Assembly (NCBI GenBank): GCA_947630445.1
Contig: CANRHQ010000013.1
Coordinates: forward strand, 1 to 35,533
Length of the DNA: 35,533 nucleotides
Reading direction: 5' to 3'
From: an uncultured Clostridia bacterium
GTDB lineage: Bacteria > Bacillota > Clostridia > TANB77 > CAG-508
Shown: piece after piece, positions 22,531 to 30,751 of the stretch
How the letters are laid out: the number at the start of each line of letters is the position of its first letter
How positions within the stretch are numbered: position 1 is the stretch's first letter
The notes under the pieces: generated by a model
The model's input: the letters and a program-made list of their open reading frames with translations, nothing else
What the model was told of the DNA's origin: nothing
Databases searched by the model: none
Position numbers and translations under genes: made by a program

Positions 22531-23391
22531 ATGAATAACATTGAATTATCAACAATTTATTTACCTATGCTAGATGAGGTATATAAAAATGAAGCAAAAA
22601 CATCTATTTTAGATGGAGATGAAACAACAGTACAAAAAGGATTAAATGGAGAAATTAAAATTGCAAAATTAGATATGGATGCATTAGGAGATTTTGACAG
22701 AAAATCAGGATATACAACAGGAAGCACAAAATTGACTTGGGAAACAGTAAAATATGATAAAGAACGTTCTCAAGAACTAAGAGTTGATAGACTTGACAAT
22801 CAAGAAGCGTTAGGGTTACCTTTTGCAAAATTAGCATCAGAATTTTTAAGAACAAAAGTAGTTCCAGAAGTTGATGCTGCAAGAATTGCAAAAATTGCAG
22901 GAGTAGAAGGAATATCTGAAAAAGAAGAGACAATTTCTGATGGTGCAGGAGTAATAACAGCTTTAAGAGCATGTATAAACAAAATGGACGAAGATGAAGT
23001 TTCTACAGAAAATAGAATATTATTTATTACTCCAACATTAAAAGGAATGATAGATGATTTAGATACAACTAAATCTAAAAAAGTATTAGAAAGATTTTCT
23101 ACAATAATTGAAGTACCACAAACAAGAATGTATACAGAAGTAAAATTGAATGATGGTAAAGAAGAATATGGATACAAAAAGAATGATGGTGCTAGTGACA
23201 TAAACTTTTTATGTGTAGAAAAATCAGCAGCAGTAACTGCATTAGATCAATATATTAAGTATTTTACACCAGATGAAGACCAAAAAGCAGATGATAATGT
23301 ATTCAAATATAGAAACAACAATTTATTTGGACATGTATATGAGAATAAACTTGCAGGTGTATATTGCTCATATGCTCCTGTTTCACCCTAG
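22531..23391 (+). CDS. Major capsid protein
   Basis: A 286-aa shell protein. Its size, placing after the scaffold, and blocks such as GLNGEIKIAKLDMDALGDFDRKSGY, ELRVDRLDNQEA and the final LDQYIKYFTPDEDQ fit the HK97-fold coat of Bacillota siphophages. The gene ends TCA-CCC-TAG, and the +1 frame downstream of this stop is open and encodes a beta-rich domain. So a fraction of ribosomes may extend it by a programmed shift at CCC. The unshifted product would be the main shell protein. Confidence 0.9.
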   Translation: MNNIELSTIYLPMLDEVYKNEAKTSILDGDETTVQKGLNGEIKIAKLDMDALGDFDRKSGYTTGSTKLTWETVKYDKERSQELRVDRLDNQEALGLPFAKLASEFLRTKVVPEVDAARIAKIAGVEGISEKEETISDGAGVITALRACINKMDEDEVSTENRILFITPTLKGMIDDLDTTKSKKVLERFSTIIEVPQTRMYTEVKLNDGKEEYGYKKNDGASDINFLCVEKSAAVTALDQYIKYFTPDEDQKADDNVFKYRNNNLFGHVYENKLAGVYCSYAPVSP

Positions 23392-23761
23392 TTTAGCCAC
23401 GAAAAAAGTAACCGTGGCTTTGCCGGAAGGTGAGGTATTAGGAGTAGATGTAAGTACAATTCAAGAAGTTGAATTGAATGATACTAAGGTAACAGGAACA
23501 TCTAAGTACGTTCAAAGTTTCCCACAATTCGCTAAAGAAGCTAAAGGTAACTTCTTAGCATTAAAATGTGAAGAAGCTACCAAAGGCGATACTGTAGAAT
23601 GGGAACTATCAGAAGCTAAAACGAAAGGGAAAGGAAATTTAGATAGTGATGGTATTTTAGTAGTGCAACTAACTTCTAATACTCAAACTGTAACATTTAA
23701 GAATGGCGAAACAAGTAAAAAAATGGACTTAACAGGAGTAACTTTAAGTCCAGCAGAATAA
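23390..23761 (+). CDS. +1-frame extension of the capsid protein: Ig-like decoration domain
   Basis: An open frame of 123 codons plus stop entered if the ribosome slips +1 at CCC 23386-23388, just before TAG. The product is capsid-SP then SLATKKVTVALPEGEVLGVD and a beta-rich sequence with GDTVEWELSEAKTKGKGNLDSDGILVVQL, like phage Ig-type domains. No ribosome site precedes it. A 7-bp GC-rich hairpin AGCCACG/CGTGGCT (23395-23401 with 23413-23419) starts 3 nt after the stop, a likely stimulator. C and G use is higher than in neighbours, which suggests separate acquisition. The alternative is a lost start after a frameshift mutation. Confidence 0.7.
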   Translation, partial: SLATKKVTVALPEGEVLGVDVSTIQEVELNDTKVTGTSKYVQSFPQFAKEAKGNFLALKCEEATKGDTVEWELSEAKTKGKGNLDSDGILVVQLTSNTQTVTFKNGETSKKMDLTGVTLSPAE

Positions 23762-23778
23762 TAAGGAGGATATAAAAA

Positions 23779-23940
23779 ATGGCAACAATAATAGGAAGAA
23801 ATAGAAACAAAAAAGCAAAAAAAAGTTTTAAAGATATGACAGTAGCTGAAATAAAAAAACAATTAGATGAATTGGGAATAGAGTATGACAAATCAGCAAC
23901 AAAAGCAGATTTATTAACTTTATTACCACAAAAAGGATAA
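23779..23940 (+). CDS. Small HeH/SAP-like protein in head region
   Basis: A 53-aa protein with a basic N-terminus (RNRNKKAKKSFKD) and a short helix-extension-helix motif (MTVAEIKKQLDELGIEYDK, then ATKADLLTLL), typical of small HeH/LEM-like proteins next to capsid genes in Gram-positive phages. It perhaps binds DNA or the head. AAGGAGG is 9 nt before the ATG. Confidence 0.7.
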   Translation: MATIIGRNRNKKAKKSFKDMTVAEIKKQLDELGIEYDKSATKADLLTLLPQKG

Positions 23941-23956
23941 TTAAGGAGGCAATAGA

Positions 23957-24251
23957 ATGTTAGAAAAAATAAAAGCAAACTTAGGTGCTAATTATATTGA
24001 AAATACAGACGAAGTATTGAAGGATATAATAGAAGACATGACTTCTATTGCCTGCGATATTTCTAATAGAAATCAAGATGATAAAAAGTTATTTCCATAC
24101 ATAAAAAAGGCGGTAAAAAGTGAATATATGACAAGACGGAGCAGAAGGATTACTTTCACGAAATGAAGGAAGTATATCTAGTTCATATGAAGATATTGTT
24201 GAAAAAATGAGAAATAATATTATAAAAGCTCATTTAAGGAGGGTTAAATAA
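23957..24251 (+). CDS. Head-tail connector protein (gp15/gp6-like), needs CGGA read as Gly
   Basis: A predicted 97-aa helical connector. The first frame stops early with a nonsense tail (TRRSRRITFTK). With CGGA 24137-24140 read as Gly the product is EYMTR-GAEGLLSRNEGSISSSYED, the normal family end, where 'RGxEGxxSxxEGs' is a strongly conserved segment of these connectors. The total of 295 nt is 98 codons plus one base. AAGGAGG is 8 nt before the ATG, and the stop overlaps the start of the next gene by one base. It follows the HeH gene in the standard order connector, stopper, gp10-like, tail tube. Confidence 0.85.
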
Positions 24252-24679
24252 TGTTATTACGAGATTTAACGAAAGTGTGGGTTTCTGAATATGAAAAAAT
24301 AAAAGAACATGGGGAAAGTACAAAAAAATGGAAATTTAAAGGAATAAAGTTAAGTGTAGAAGAGGTAGGAAAAGAACAAGTACAAAAATTAGATAAAACA
24401 AAAGTCTATAAACTATGTAAAGAGGATGCTGAATTAGGAATAGCACATTTAAATTTGCAACATGATGTAAATGAATTAGACAGAAATTCAGCAGGAACAA
24501 TTGATTATAGTATTATAAATGCAAGGACTACTATGAATTATGATATACAAAAAGGCAATGGAATATCTTTAACAGATATATCAAATCAAGAAAATTTTAT
24601 ACCAGACTATATTGTAACAGACAATCCTAGAATAGGTAATACTACACTATATAAATTAGAAAAGTATAATGGAGAATAG
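24251..24679 (+). CDS. Head closure / stopper-like protein
   Basis: A 142-aa protein following the connector with a one-base overlap. Its position in the conserved order and its mixed strand/helix content (KWKFKGIKLSVEEVGKEQ, DYSIINARTTMNYDIQKGNG) suggest a head-tail joining protein. The family cannot be named with certainty. AGGAGGG lies 8 nt upstream. Frame intact. Confidence 0.65.
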   Translation: MLLRDLTKVWVSEYEKIKEHGESTKKWKFKGIKLSVEEVGKEQVQKLDKTKVYKLCKEDAELGIAHLNLQHDVNELDRNSAGTIDYSIINARTTMNYDIQKGNGISLTDISNQENFIPDYIVTDNPRIGNTTLYKLEKYNGE

Positions 24680-24681
24680 AT

Positions 24682-25229
24682 ATGAGCATTAAATTTAATT
24701 GTAAAGTGAAAGTAAAGCATAATTTTAAGAAAATAGACAATATAATAAAGGAACTTCCTAAAATAATAGAAAAAGGTGTAGAAGATGTATTGAAAAATAT
24801 ACAAGGATATGCAATAAGATTAGAAAATGCTAATAATTCAACAGGAATTTTAGTAGAAATGATTGAAACTTCTACAATGAAAGTAAAAGGAAGAGTTTAT
24901 GCAGATCCAAATAAATTTATGACAAAAAATGGACAATCTTATTTATGGTTTGAATATTTTGGAACAGGTCGGATATGCAGAGAAGGAACACATAGGAAAA
25001 ACAAAACATTTTATTGAATCTCGGTTATGTTGAGTGGTATATACCAGTTAATAAAGTAGAAAGAAGTTTAAATTATCCTATTGTTACAATAAACAAAACT
25101 CAATTTTATGTAGCAACTGGAGCAAAATCAAACCACTTTTTAACTGATGCTGAATTTAAAACAAGAGAAGAAAACAAAGAAATAGTAGTAAAAAAATTAA
25201 ATGAAATGTTGAAAGAGGTGGCAAAGTAA
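24682..25229 (+). CDS. HK97 gp10-like tail-head joining protein, needs CGGA and CGGT read as Gly
   Basis: A predicted 181-aa protein of the HK97-gp10/tail-completion type. Two quadruplets are needed. At 24970-24973 CGGA gives FGTG-GYAEKEHIGKT in place of a short garbage frame. At 25022-25025 CGGT gives FIES-GYVEWYIPVNKVERSL. The total of 548 nt is 182 codons plus two bases. The first fits the aromatic-Gly-rich loop (YFGTGxYA) commonly found in this family. Both events occur within 53 bp yet the downstream frame is clean to its stop. It is encoded between the stopper-like gene and the tail-terminator-like gene. Confidence 0.8.
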
Positions 25230-25230
25230 A

Positions 25231-25635
25231 ATGAAAGATTTCACAACAGAACAAATGTCAGATATAGTAAATGACATGTTGGAGGAAATAGAAGATGTTA
25301 AAGGACAAAATACAGAAACAACCCTAACAATGCCTACAACAGAAAGTATATTTCCATGTAGAGTAATAGGAACACCGCTTGAAAGTGTAAATAAATCAAG
25401 AAATGCAATACCAATAAGAAAAACATTTCAATTTACTATTGAACATTGGAGTGATAAGCAAAGATTTTGTATGGAAATGGCAAACAATACGGATTTAAAA
25501 TTAAGGGAAAAAAATATAATTAGGATCAATACAAACCCTATTTTATTTGACCAAATAACAAAAAAACACAGATTAGTAACGATTTATGAAGTTAGATACA
25601 ATGCAATAACTAACTCATTTGAATATGTAAGATAG
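25231..25635 (+). CDS. Tail terminator-like protein
   Basis: A 134-aa protein in the tail-terminator position between the gp10-like gene and tail tube. Its centre (IPIRKTFQFTIEHWSDKQRFCMEM, then LVTIYEVRYNAI) fits the alpha/beta fold of phage tail completion proteins. GAGGTG upstream. Frame intact. Confidence 0.7.
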   Translation: MKDFTTEQMSDIVNDMLEEIEDVKGQNTETTLTMPTTESIFPCRVIGTPLESVNKSRNAIPIRKTFQFTIEHWSDKQRFCMEMANNTDLKLREKNIIRINTNPILFDQITKKHRLVTIYEVRYNAITNSFEYVR

Positions 25636-25652
25636 AAAGGAAGGATGAAACT

Positions 25653-26120
25653 ATGGCAAGTGGAGTAAAAGTAGAGGATATGCCAAATTTAGCAACTTTA
25701 TCAAAAGTATATTTTTCTGAAAATGAAGATGGAAGTGAAGCGAAACAGATTTGTTTTGTTGAAGGTATTCCGCAATTAGAAGAAGCACCAGATGCAATAA
25801 CAGGAAGTGCAGTAGATATTGATTATGAGTTTTCACAACCAGGAAAAACAAAAGCAGGAGACATAGAATTAAATGTATATTATACTCACACCCAACATAA
25901 ATGGATGAAAGCACTTGATAAAAAGCCTGGATATTTCTTTGTAAAGCATCCAGAAAATACAGCACCACAAGGAGAAGAACCATTGTTAAGAAAATTTACA
26001 GGAAGTATGGTTACAGTTCCAGGGGAGTTAGCAGATGAAGATTGGTTAAAAGATGTAGTAAAAATATATAGAAATACAAAAGTAGAAGAAAGTTACAGTA
26101 AGTTTCCCAGTGGAGAGTAG
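25653..26120 (+). CDS. Major tail (tube) protein
   Basis: A 155-aa tail tube protein. Starts MASGVKVEDMPNLATLSKVYF, with ITGSAVDIDYEFSQPGKTKA and GYFFVKHPENTAPQG; these and its location before the tail chaperones fit Bacillota siphophage tail tubes. The frame ends TTT-CCC-AGT-GGA-GAG-TAG, and a +1 slip at CCC would lead into a 34-residue basic extension (see below). GAAAGGAAGG precedes the ATG. Confidence 0.8.
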   Translation: MASGVKVEDMPNLATLSKVYFSENEDGSEAKQICFVEGIPQLEEAPDAITGSAVDIDYEFSQPGKTKAGDIELNVYYTHTQHKWMKALDKKPGYFFVKHPENTAPQGEEPLLRKFTGSMVTVPGELADEDWLKDVVKIYRNTKVEESYSKFPSGE

Positions 26121-26214
26121 CCCTATTTTAAAAGCTAAAAGTAGGACTACTAAAAAGATAATAAATAAAAATAAAGAAGTGGAAAATACTTCAAAAATTA
26201 ATGAGCAAGAGTAA
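26110..26214 (+). other. Possible +1-frame C-terminal extension of the tail tube protein
   Basis: The +1 frame after CCC (26106-26108) is open for 34 codons and reads VESSPILKAKSRTTKKIINK then NKEVENTSKINEQE, basic then acidic, ending in TAA just within the 5' arm of a terminator. It has no start codon or ribosome site. It could be an alternative tail-tube C-terminus as in phages that shift at the 3' end of tail genes. It is short enough to be chance. Confidence 0.35.
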
Positions 26215-26229
26215 AATCTTGCTCTCTTT
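26203..26229 (+). terminator. Terminator after the tail tube gene
   Basis: GAGCAAGA (26203-26210) and TCTTGCTC (26217-26224) form an 8-bp stem with a 6-nt loop, followed by TCTTTTG. Partial termination here would raise tail tube amounts over the downstream tail proteins. Confidence 0.8.
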
Positions 26230-26247
26230 TGCAAAGGAGAGTAAAAA

Positions 26248-26697
26248 ATGGAATTAAAAGCAGGAAAAAAAACAATAGTACTAGTATTTACTACAAGAAA
26301 AATAGTAAATATAACAAATATATTAAAAGAAAAAAATTTTGAAGATTTATATTTTAAAGCAATGAATGAAAAAAATTTAGATGCATTATCTAAAATTATA
26401 TATGTATTTGCTGAAGATGTAGAAAACGGAGCAAAATCTTTTAAATCAAGTGAAGAAGTATATGATTTTTTAGATGATTATAAAAAAGAAAACAATAAAA
26501 GCTATGAAGATATATTTAAAGAAATAGCTGAGGTAATAAATGAAGAGGGTTTTTTCAATACCAAAATGAGCAAAAAGGATTTAACACAAAAGATATCAAA
26601 TCCTTTATTAGGAATAGATATGAACAGTTTAATGAAGGAATCAGCAGAAAAAGCAGTGACAAAAATGGTAGAGCAAGAAGCAATATCTCAAATTTAG
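26248..26697 (+). CDS. Tail assembly chaperone (gpG-like)
   Basis: A 149-aa acidic/helical protein in the position of lambda G, directly between the tail tube and tape measure. It starts MELKAGKKTIVLVFTTRKIV and has EIAEVINEEGFF in the middle, typical of Gram-positive tail chaperones. It is expected to make a longer -1 frameshift product with the next frame. AAAGGAG is 7 nt before the ATG. Confidence 0.8.
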   Translation: MELKAGKKTIVLVFTTRKIVNITNILKEKNFEDLYFKAMNEKNLDALSKIIYVFAEDVENGAKSFKSSEEVYDFLDDYKKENNKSYEDIFKEIAEVINEEGFFNTKMSKKDLTQKISNPLLGIDMNSLMKESAEKAVTKMVEQEAISQI

Positions 26698-26990
26698 ATA
26701 ATATAGTAGATAATTTAAAAAAGGCAAAGACTTTAAAAAGTATGGTATATGCTATTGAACCATTAGCATATTATTTTGGAGTATTACCTAAAGAATTTTG
26801 GAGTAGTCGATATAGAGAGATTTATTTATATTGTGAAATACAATTTGTTAAAATAATAGAAGATTTTAAACAAGAAATAACGTTACAAGAAGCGGTAACA
26901 GATAAGTTAATAAGAGCAGATAGTATGCGAAAGAAACCAAAAATAGTTCCTCTAAAACAAATATTTAAAGATTTGTTTAAAAAGAAATAA
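26664..26990 (+). CDS. -1-frame tail chaperone extension (gpGT-like)
   Basis: The -1 frame entered near A-AAA-ATG (26661-26667) leads without stop through RSNISNLDNIVDNLKKAKTL to IEPLAYYFGVLPKEFWSSRY, the family signature of gpT-like tail chaperone parts. The only internal ATG (26742) has no ribosome site, so it is expressed by frameshift. The exact slip point is not certain, since the A-AAA-ATG heptamer is only fair; 'GAAAAAG' at 26646 is a second possibility. Confidence 0.7.
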   Translation, partial: NGRARSNISNLDNIVDNLKKAKTLKSMVYAIEPLAYYFGVLPKEFWSSRYREIYLYCEIQFVKIIEDFKQEITLQEAVTDKLIRADSMRKKPKIVPLKQIFKDLFKKK

Positions 26991-27002
26991 AAAAATAATT
27001 AA

Positions 27003-27046
27003 TTCGACATTTTTCGACACATAAAATTATAAAAGAATGTTATAAT
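27003..27046 (+). promoter_or_regulatory. Promoter with tandem Spo0A boxes, copy 1
   Basis: TTCGACA occurs at 27003-27009 and 27013-27019, exactly 10 bp apart. Its complement is TGTCGAA, the core Spo0A box. A -10 box TATAAT lies at 27041-27046, 21 bp after the second box, the long spacing known for Spo0A-activated promoters of the spoIIG kind. A TTATAAT/ATTATAA inverted repeat overlaps the -10. It lies between the chaperone and gene 27078. Confidence 0.7.
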
Positions 27047-27077
27047 TCTTTCATATGAATAAAAGGAGGAACATATT

Positions 27078-27365
27078 ATGGGATTATTTGATAAAAATAT
27101 TGAAAAAGCAAGTGATAATAAATATGAAGAAATAAAAAAATATTTAAAACCAAAAGATAAAAAAAAGCATATAGTGATGGTAAATACTATGTCAAAATCT
27201 ATAACTAATGGATGGGAATGTGAAAATAAATATACTTTTCAACTAGATACTATTATAGAAAATATGCAAAATGATGGATATGAAATAATAGATATAAAAT
27301 TCGACTCTACTCAACAATCAGTAGCAAATATGTTTTTAATAAGAACATTAATAATATATGCATAG
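27078..27365 (+). CDS. Cargo gene 1 in the tail operon, hypothetical (95 aa)
   Basis: A small basic soluble protein starting MGLFDKNIEKASDNKYEEI, with a strand-rich C-terminal half (GYEIIDIKFDST, then MFLIRTLIIYA). It resembles small alpha/beta proteins found as prophage cargo, but I cannot name a family. It has its own promoter with two Spo0A boxes and good ribosome site (AAAAGGAGG), and sits inside tail genes, so it is more likely expressed in the lysogen than with the tail. Confidence 0.65.
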   Translation: MGLFDKNIEKASDNKYEEIKKYLKPKDKKKHIVMVNTMSKSITNGWECENKYTFQLDTIIENMQNDGYEIIDIKFDSTQQSVANMFLIRTLIIYA

Positions 27366-27406
27366 AATAATTTAAAGATTTGTTTAAAGAAATAAAAAAT
27401 AATTAA

Positions 27407-27450
27407 TTCGACATTTTTCGACACATAAAATAATAAAAAAATGTTATAAT
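27407..27450 (+). promoter_or_regulatory. Promoter with tandem Spo0A boxes, copy 2
   Basis: TTCGACA at 27407-27413 and 27417-27423, again 10 bp apart, with TATAAT at 27445-27450. It is nearly identical to the copy at 27003, and the two boxes and the -10 have no base change while flanking bases have some, which suggests functional conservation. Confidence 0.7.
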
Positions 27451-27483
27451 TCTTTCATATAAATAAAAGGAGGAAGTATTTAT

Positions 27484-27849
27484 ATGGAAAATAATACATA
27501 CTATAAAATACCAATAAGTATGTTTAAATTTTGGTTTTGGTTAATAATAATGTTAATTTTTATAGCAATAAGTGGGGGATTGCTATTTCCAATTTTAATA
27601 ATACCAGCTATTATATATTTAAAATTAAAAAATACAGAATATTTGTATAATAATAAAGAACTAATAATAAGAAAAGGCTTAATAAACAAATTAAATAGAA
27701 ATATAGCATTAAACAAAATAGAAGAAATTAATATTAATTTAAAAATATTAAATTTAGTGGTTCAAGCAAGACCAATATCATTAACTAATATAAAAAATAT
27801 AAATGAAGAAGCAGATAAACTCATTAAAGTATGGAATAAAATTAGATAA
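27484..27849 (+). CDS. Cargo gene 2: membrane protein with bacterial PH-like domain
   Basis: A 121-aa protein. The N-terminus carries a hydrophobic hairpin (about aa 13-45, FKFWFWLIIMLIFIAISGG, then PILIIPAIIYL). The rest (NTEYLYNNKELIIRKGLINK, then IALNKIEEININ and VVQARP) resembles the YdbT/YdbS-type bacterial PH domain found in membrane proteins, with the usual 'RKGLxNK...IxLxKIxxI' pattern. It is transcribed from the second Spo0A-box promoter and followed by a terminator, so it is an independent moron unit. Confidence 0.7.
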   Translation: MENNTYYKIPISMFKFWFWLIIMLIFIAISGGLLFPILIIPAIIYLKLKNTEYLYNNKELIIRKGLINKLNRNIALNKIEEININLKILNLVVQARPISLTNIKNINEEADKLIKVWNKIR

Positions 27850-27878
27850 AGCACTTACTTAGGTAGGTGTTTTTATTT
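27850..27878 (+). terminator. Terminator after the cargo genes
   Basis: CACTTAC (27852-27858) pairs with GTAGGTG (27863-27869), followed by TTTTTATTTT. A nearly identical stem stands at 21169-21187, so this form of terminator is reused in the phage. Confidence 0.7.
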
Positions 27879-27899
27879 TGTATGAAAGGAGGGACTAAA

Positions 27900-30748
27900 A
27901 TGACGGTTGAAGAATTAGATATTTTAATTCAAGTAAGAATAGAGGAAGCAGTAAAAGAATTTCAAAAGCTTGTACCAGAAATAAGAAAACAAATAAAACA
28001 AATAGTAGGAACAGTTAACAAAATGGATTTTAGTGTAATTTCTGGAAAAGTGCAACAAACAATAAAATTAGTAAAACAAAAAATACAAAGTCTAAAGAAC
28101 TCAAATAAAGATAATAAAATAAAATTAAATGTAACAACAGAAGATGCTCAAAAACAAGTTTCGCAGTTGCAAAAACAAATAGACAGCCTACAAGAAAAAA
28201 TAAATGCCCGAGAAATAAAATTAAGCATAATAAATGATACGTTAGACAAAATGAGAGCAGATACTAATCAAAATGTTATAGAAGAAATGCCAGAAGCAGG
28301 AAATAAAAGAATAAAACAAGAAACTTATAATAGATTAGAAAGTAATAATGATTATATGTCATTAATTAATCAAAGTGATAAATTAAACAATGAAATTATA
28401 AAGTATAATTCATTATTGGAAACAGCAAAATCAAAAATGTCTCAGTTAAAGCAAGAAACATCACAAACAGGAACTAGTCAAAGTAAATTGGCTAGTTTTT
28501 TTAGTGCATTTAAAGGTAAACTAGATCAAGCAAAAGGAAGTATAGGAAAAATACAAAATGGTTTTAACCAAATATCATCAGTTATGCAATCTATGAAAAG
28601 TATACTTAGTCCAATTGAAAAAATAACACAAAGCATAACAAATAACATAAAAGGTATGGGAAAAAATTTTAAGATTGGATTAGTACATGTTTTAAAATAT
28701 GCCACAGCACTTTTTTCAATAAGAGGAATATATAGTATTTTAAGTAGTTCAGCTCAAAGTTGGCTATCTTCACAAAATTCAGGAGCTAATCAACTAGCAA
28801 CTAATATTGACTACTTAAAAAATTCTTTTGGTAGTGTTTTAGCACCAACAATACAATGGATTACAAATTTAATCTATAATATGATGAAAGCTATACAATC
28901 AGTTATATATGCATTATTTAGAGTAAATATTTTTGCTAATGCAAGTGCAAAATCATATTCAAATATGGCTAATAATGCAAAAAAAGCAAAAAAAGAAGTA
29001 CAAGGATTAGCAGGTATTCACGATGAAATTAATAATGTGCAAAAACAAGATAATTCAGATAGTGGTAGTAGTGGTGGAGTAGCACCAAGTATTGATTTAT
29101 CTGGAGTAGATAATCAATTAAGTCCATTAGCTCAAAAATTATATGATTTCTTTAAACCATTAAAAGAAAGTTGGGATAATTATGGTACAGGATTAGTTGA
29201 ACAAATAAAAATAACAGCAGGACAAGTATTTGGACTTATATCATCTGTATGGGGAAGTTTTGAAAAAATTATAACCAATGGAACAGTATATTCAATATTA
29301 GAAAATATACTTGCAATAATAGGAAACATAGCACAAGCTTTTGCAAATGCTTGGAATTATAATGGTAATGGAGATGTAATTGTACAAAATTTAGCTAATG
29401 CATTTAATAATTTATTAACAGCAATAAATAATGTAGTTCAAAGTCCAGGATTTCAAGATTGGTTAAAATGGTGTTCAGATAAATTTAGAGAAATATCAGA
29501 AAAAAATTGCATCAATAGATTGGCAACCATTAATAAATGCTTTAGTTCAAATAGGGACATCAATAGGAACAATAGCATTAGAAATATTAAGTGCTTTAGT
29601 TGATATATTTAAATGGTTAGTAGAAAATCCAGTTGTAGCTGAGATATTATTGGCAATTGCAATTGCTATAGGAGTAGTAGCTACTGCAATTGGGGTAATA
29701 AGTACCGCAATGACTATTTGGTCAACAGTATCCGCAGTTTTGACAGCAATACAAACAGTTTTAAATATAGCATTAGCACCACTAATAGGTATTATTGCTG
29801 GAATTATTGCAGTTATTACAGTAGTAGTATTGGCAATAATGAATTGGAATACTGTTATAAAAGCTCTTGCTGATACTTGGGAATGGATTAAGCAAAAAGC
29901 AATAGAAATATGGAATGCAGTAGCAGATTTCTTTAAAAACTTATGGCAAGGAATATGTGAAGTAGTAACAAGTATTTGGAATGGAATAAAAGATTTCTTT
30001 TCTAGTATTTGGAATGCGATAGTTGAAACAGTTACAACAATAGTTACTAATTGGATTAATGTACAGATAGCAAAATTTGAATTTATAAAAAATATAGTAG
30101 TTACAATTTTTACAGCTATAAAAGATTTTTTCGTAAATATTTGGAATCGGAATAACAACAACAGTAACAAATGTTATAAATGGAATAAAAAATACTATAT
30201 CAAATGTATTAAATACTATTTCAACTATATGGTCTAATATCTGGAATGGTATTAAATCAGTTGTAACAAGTATCTGGAATGGAATTTGGGGAGTAATTAA
30301 AGGTGTAATTAATACTATTTTAGGGGGCATAGAAAGTTTTGTAAATGGTATTATAAGAGGAATAAATTTTGTATTAGGTGGAATTAGCAATGTTGCAAAT
30401 GCAGTAGGCTCATTAATAGGATTAGGTCCTATCAATTTAAGATTAAATACTATTTCATTGCCACGATTAGCAAAAGGTGGTGTGTTATATGAGGAAACAC
30501 CATTTATAGGAGGAGAATATTCTGGTGCAAGCAACAACCCAGAAATAGTAACACCTCAAAATGTAATGTATGACACAATGAGAAGAGCAATAGAAGACGT
30601 TCAATTTTTTAATAATTCTAATGATGGACAACCTATTTATTTAACTGTAAATGTAGGAAATAAAAAATTAGGACAAATATTATTAGAAGATTTAAGAGAT
30701 AGAAAAAGACAAACAGGAAAGGATATAGAGGCTTTAGTAGGAGGATAG
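27900..30748 (+). CDS. Tail tape measure protein, with A7-run shift and CGGA read as Gly
   Basis: A predicted 948-aa tape measure protein. It has an N-terminal coiled coil (about aa 30-190), a hydrophobic region (LAIAIAIGVVATAIGVIST and AGIIAVITVVVLAIM), Trp-Asn repeats, and an AKGGVLYEETPFIGG-like C-terminal module. Two interruptions occur. At an A7 run (29500-29506) one A is in excess of the frame that gives EK-IASIDWQPLINALVQIG. At CGGA 30148-30151 reading as Gly gives FVNIWN-GITTTVTNVI. Three other IWNG motifs in the same protein use plain GGN without the C, which shows directly that Gly is expected. ATG 27900 follows AAAGGAGGG. The A7 break may be polymerase slippage, a mutation or an assembly error. 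Confidence 0.85.
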
Positions 30749-30751
30749 ATT

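Larger units (their letters stand above)
26963..27473. repeat. Pair of ~105-bp direct repeats flanking a cargo gene
   Basis: The segment from ATTTAAAGATTTGTTTAA through the AATAATTAATTCGACATT block to the ribosome site AAAAGGAGG occurs at about 26963-27067 and again at about 27370-27473. A few indels and substitutions separate the copies. The repeat includes the 3' end of the chaperone frame in the first copy, so the second copy carries a remnant of that gene. The gene at 27078-27365 lies between the copies and could be lost by recombination. Confidence 0.8.
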
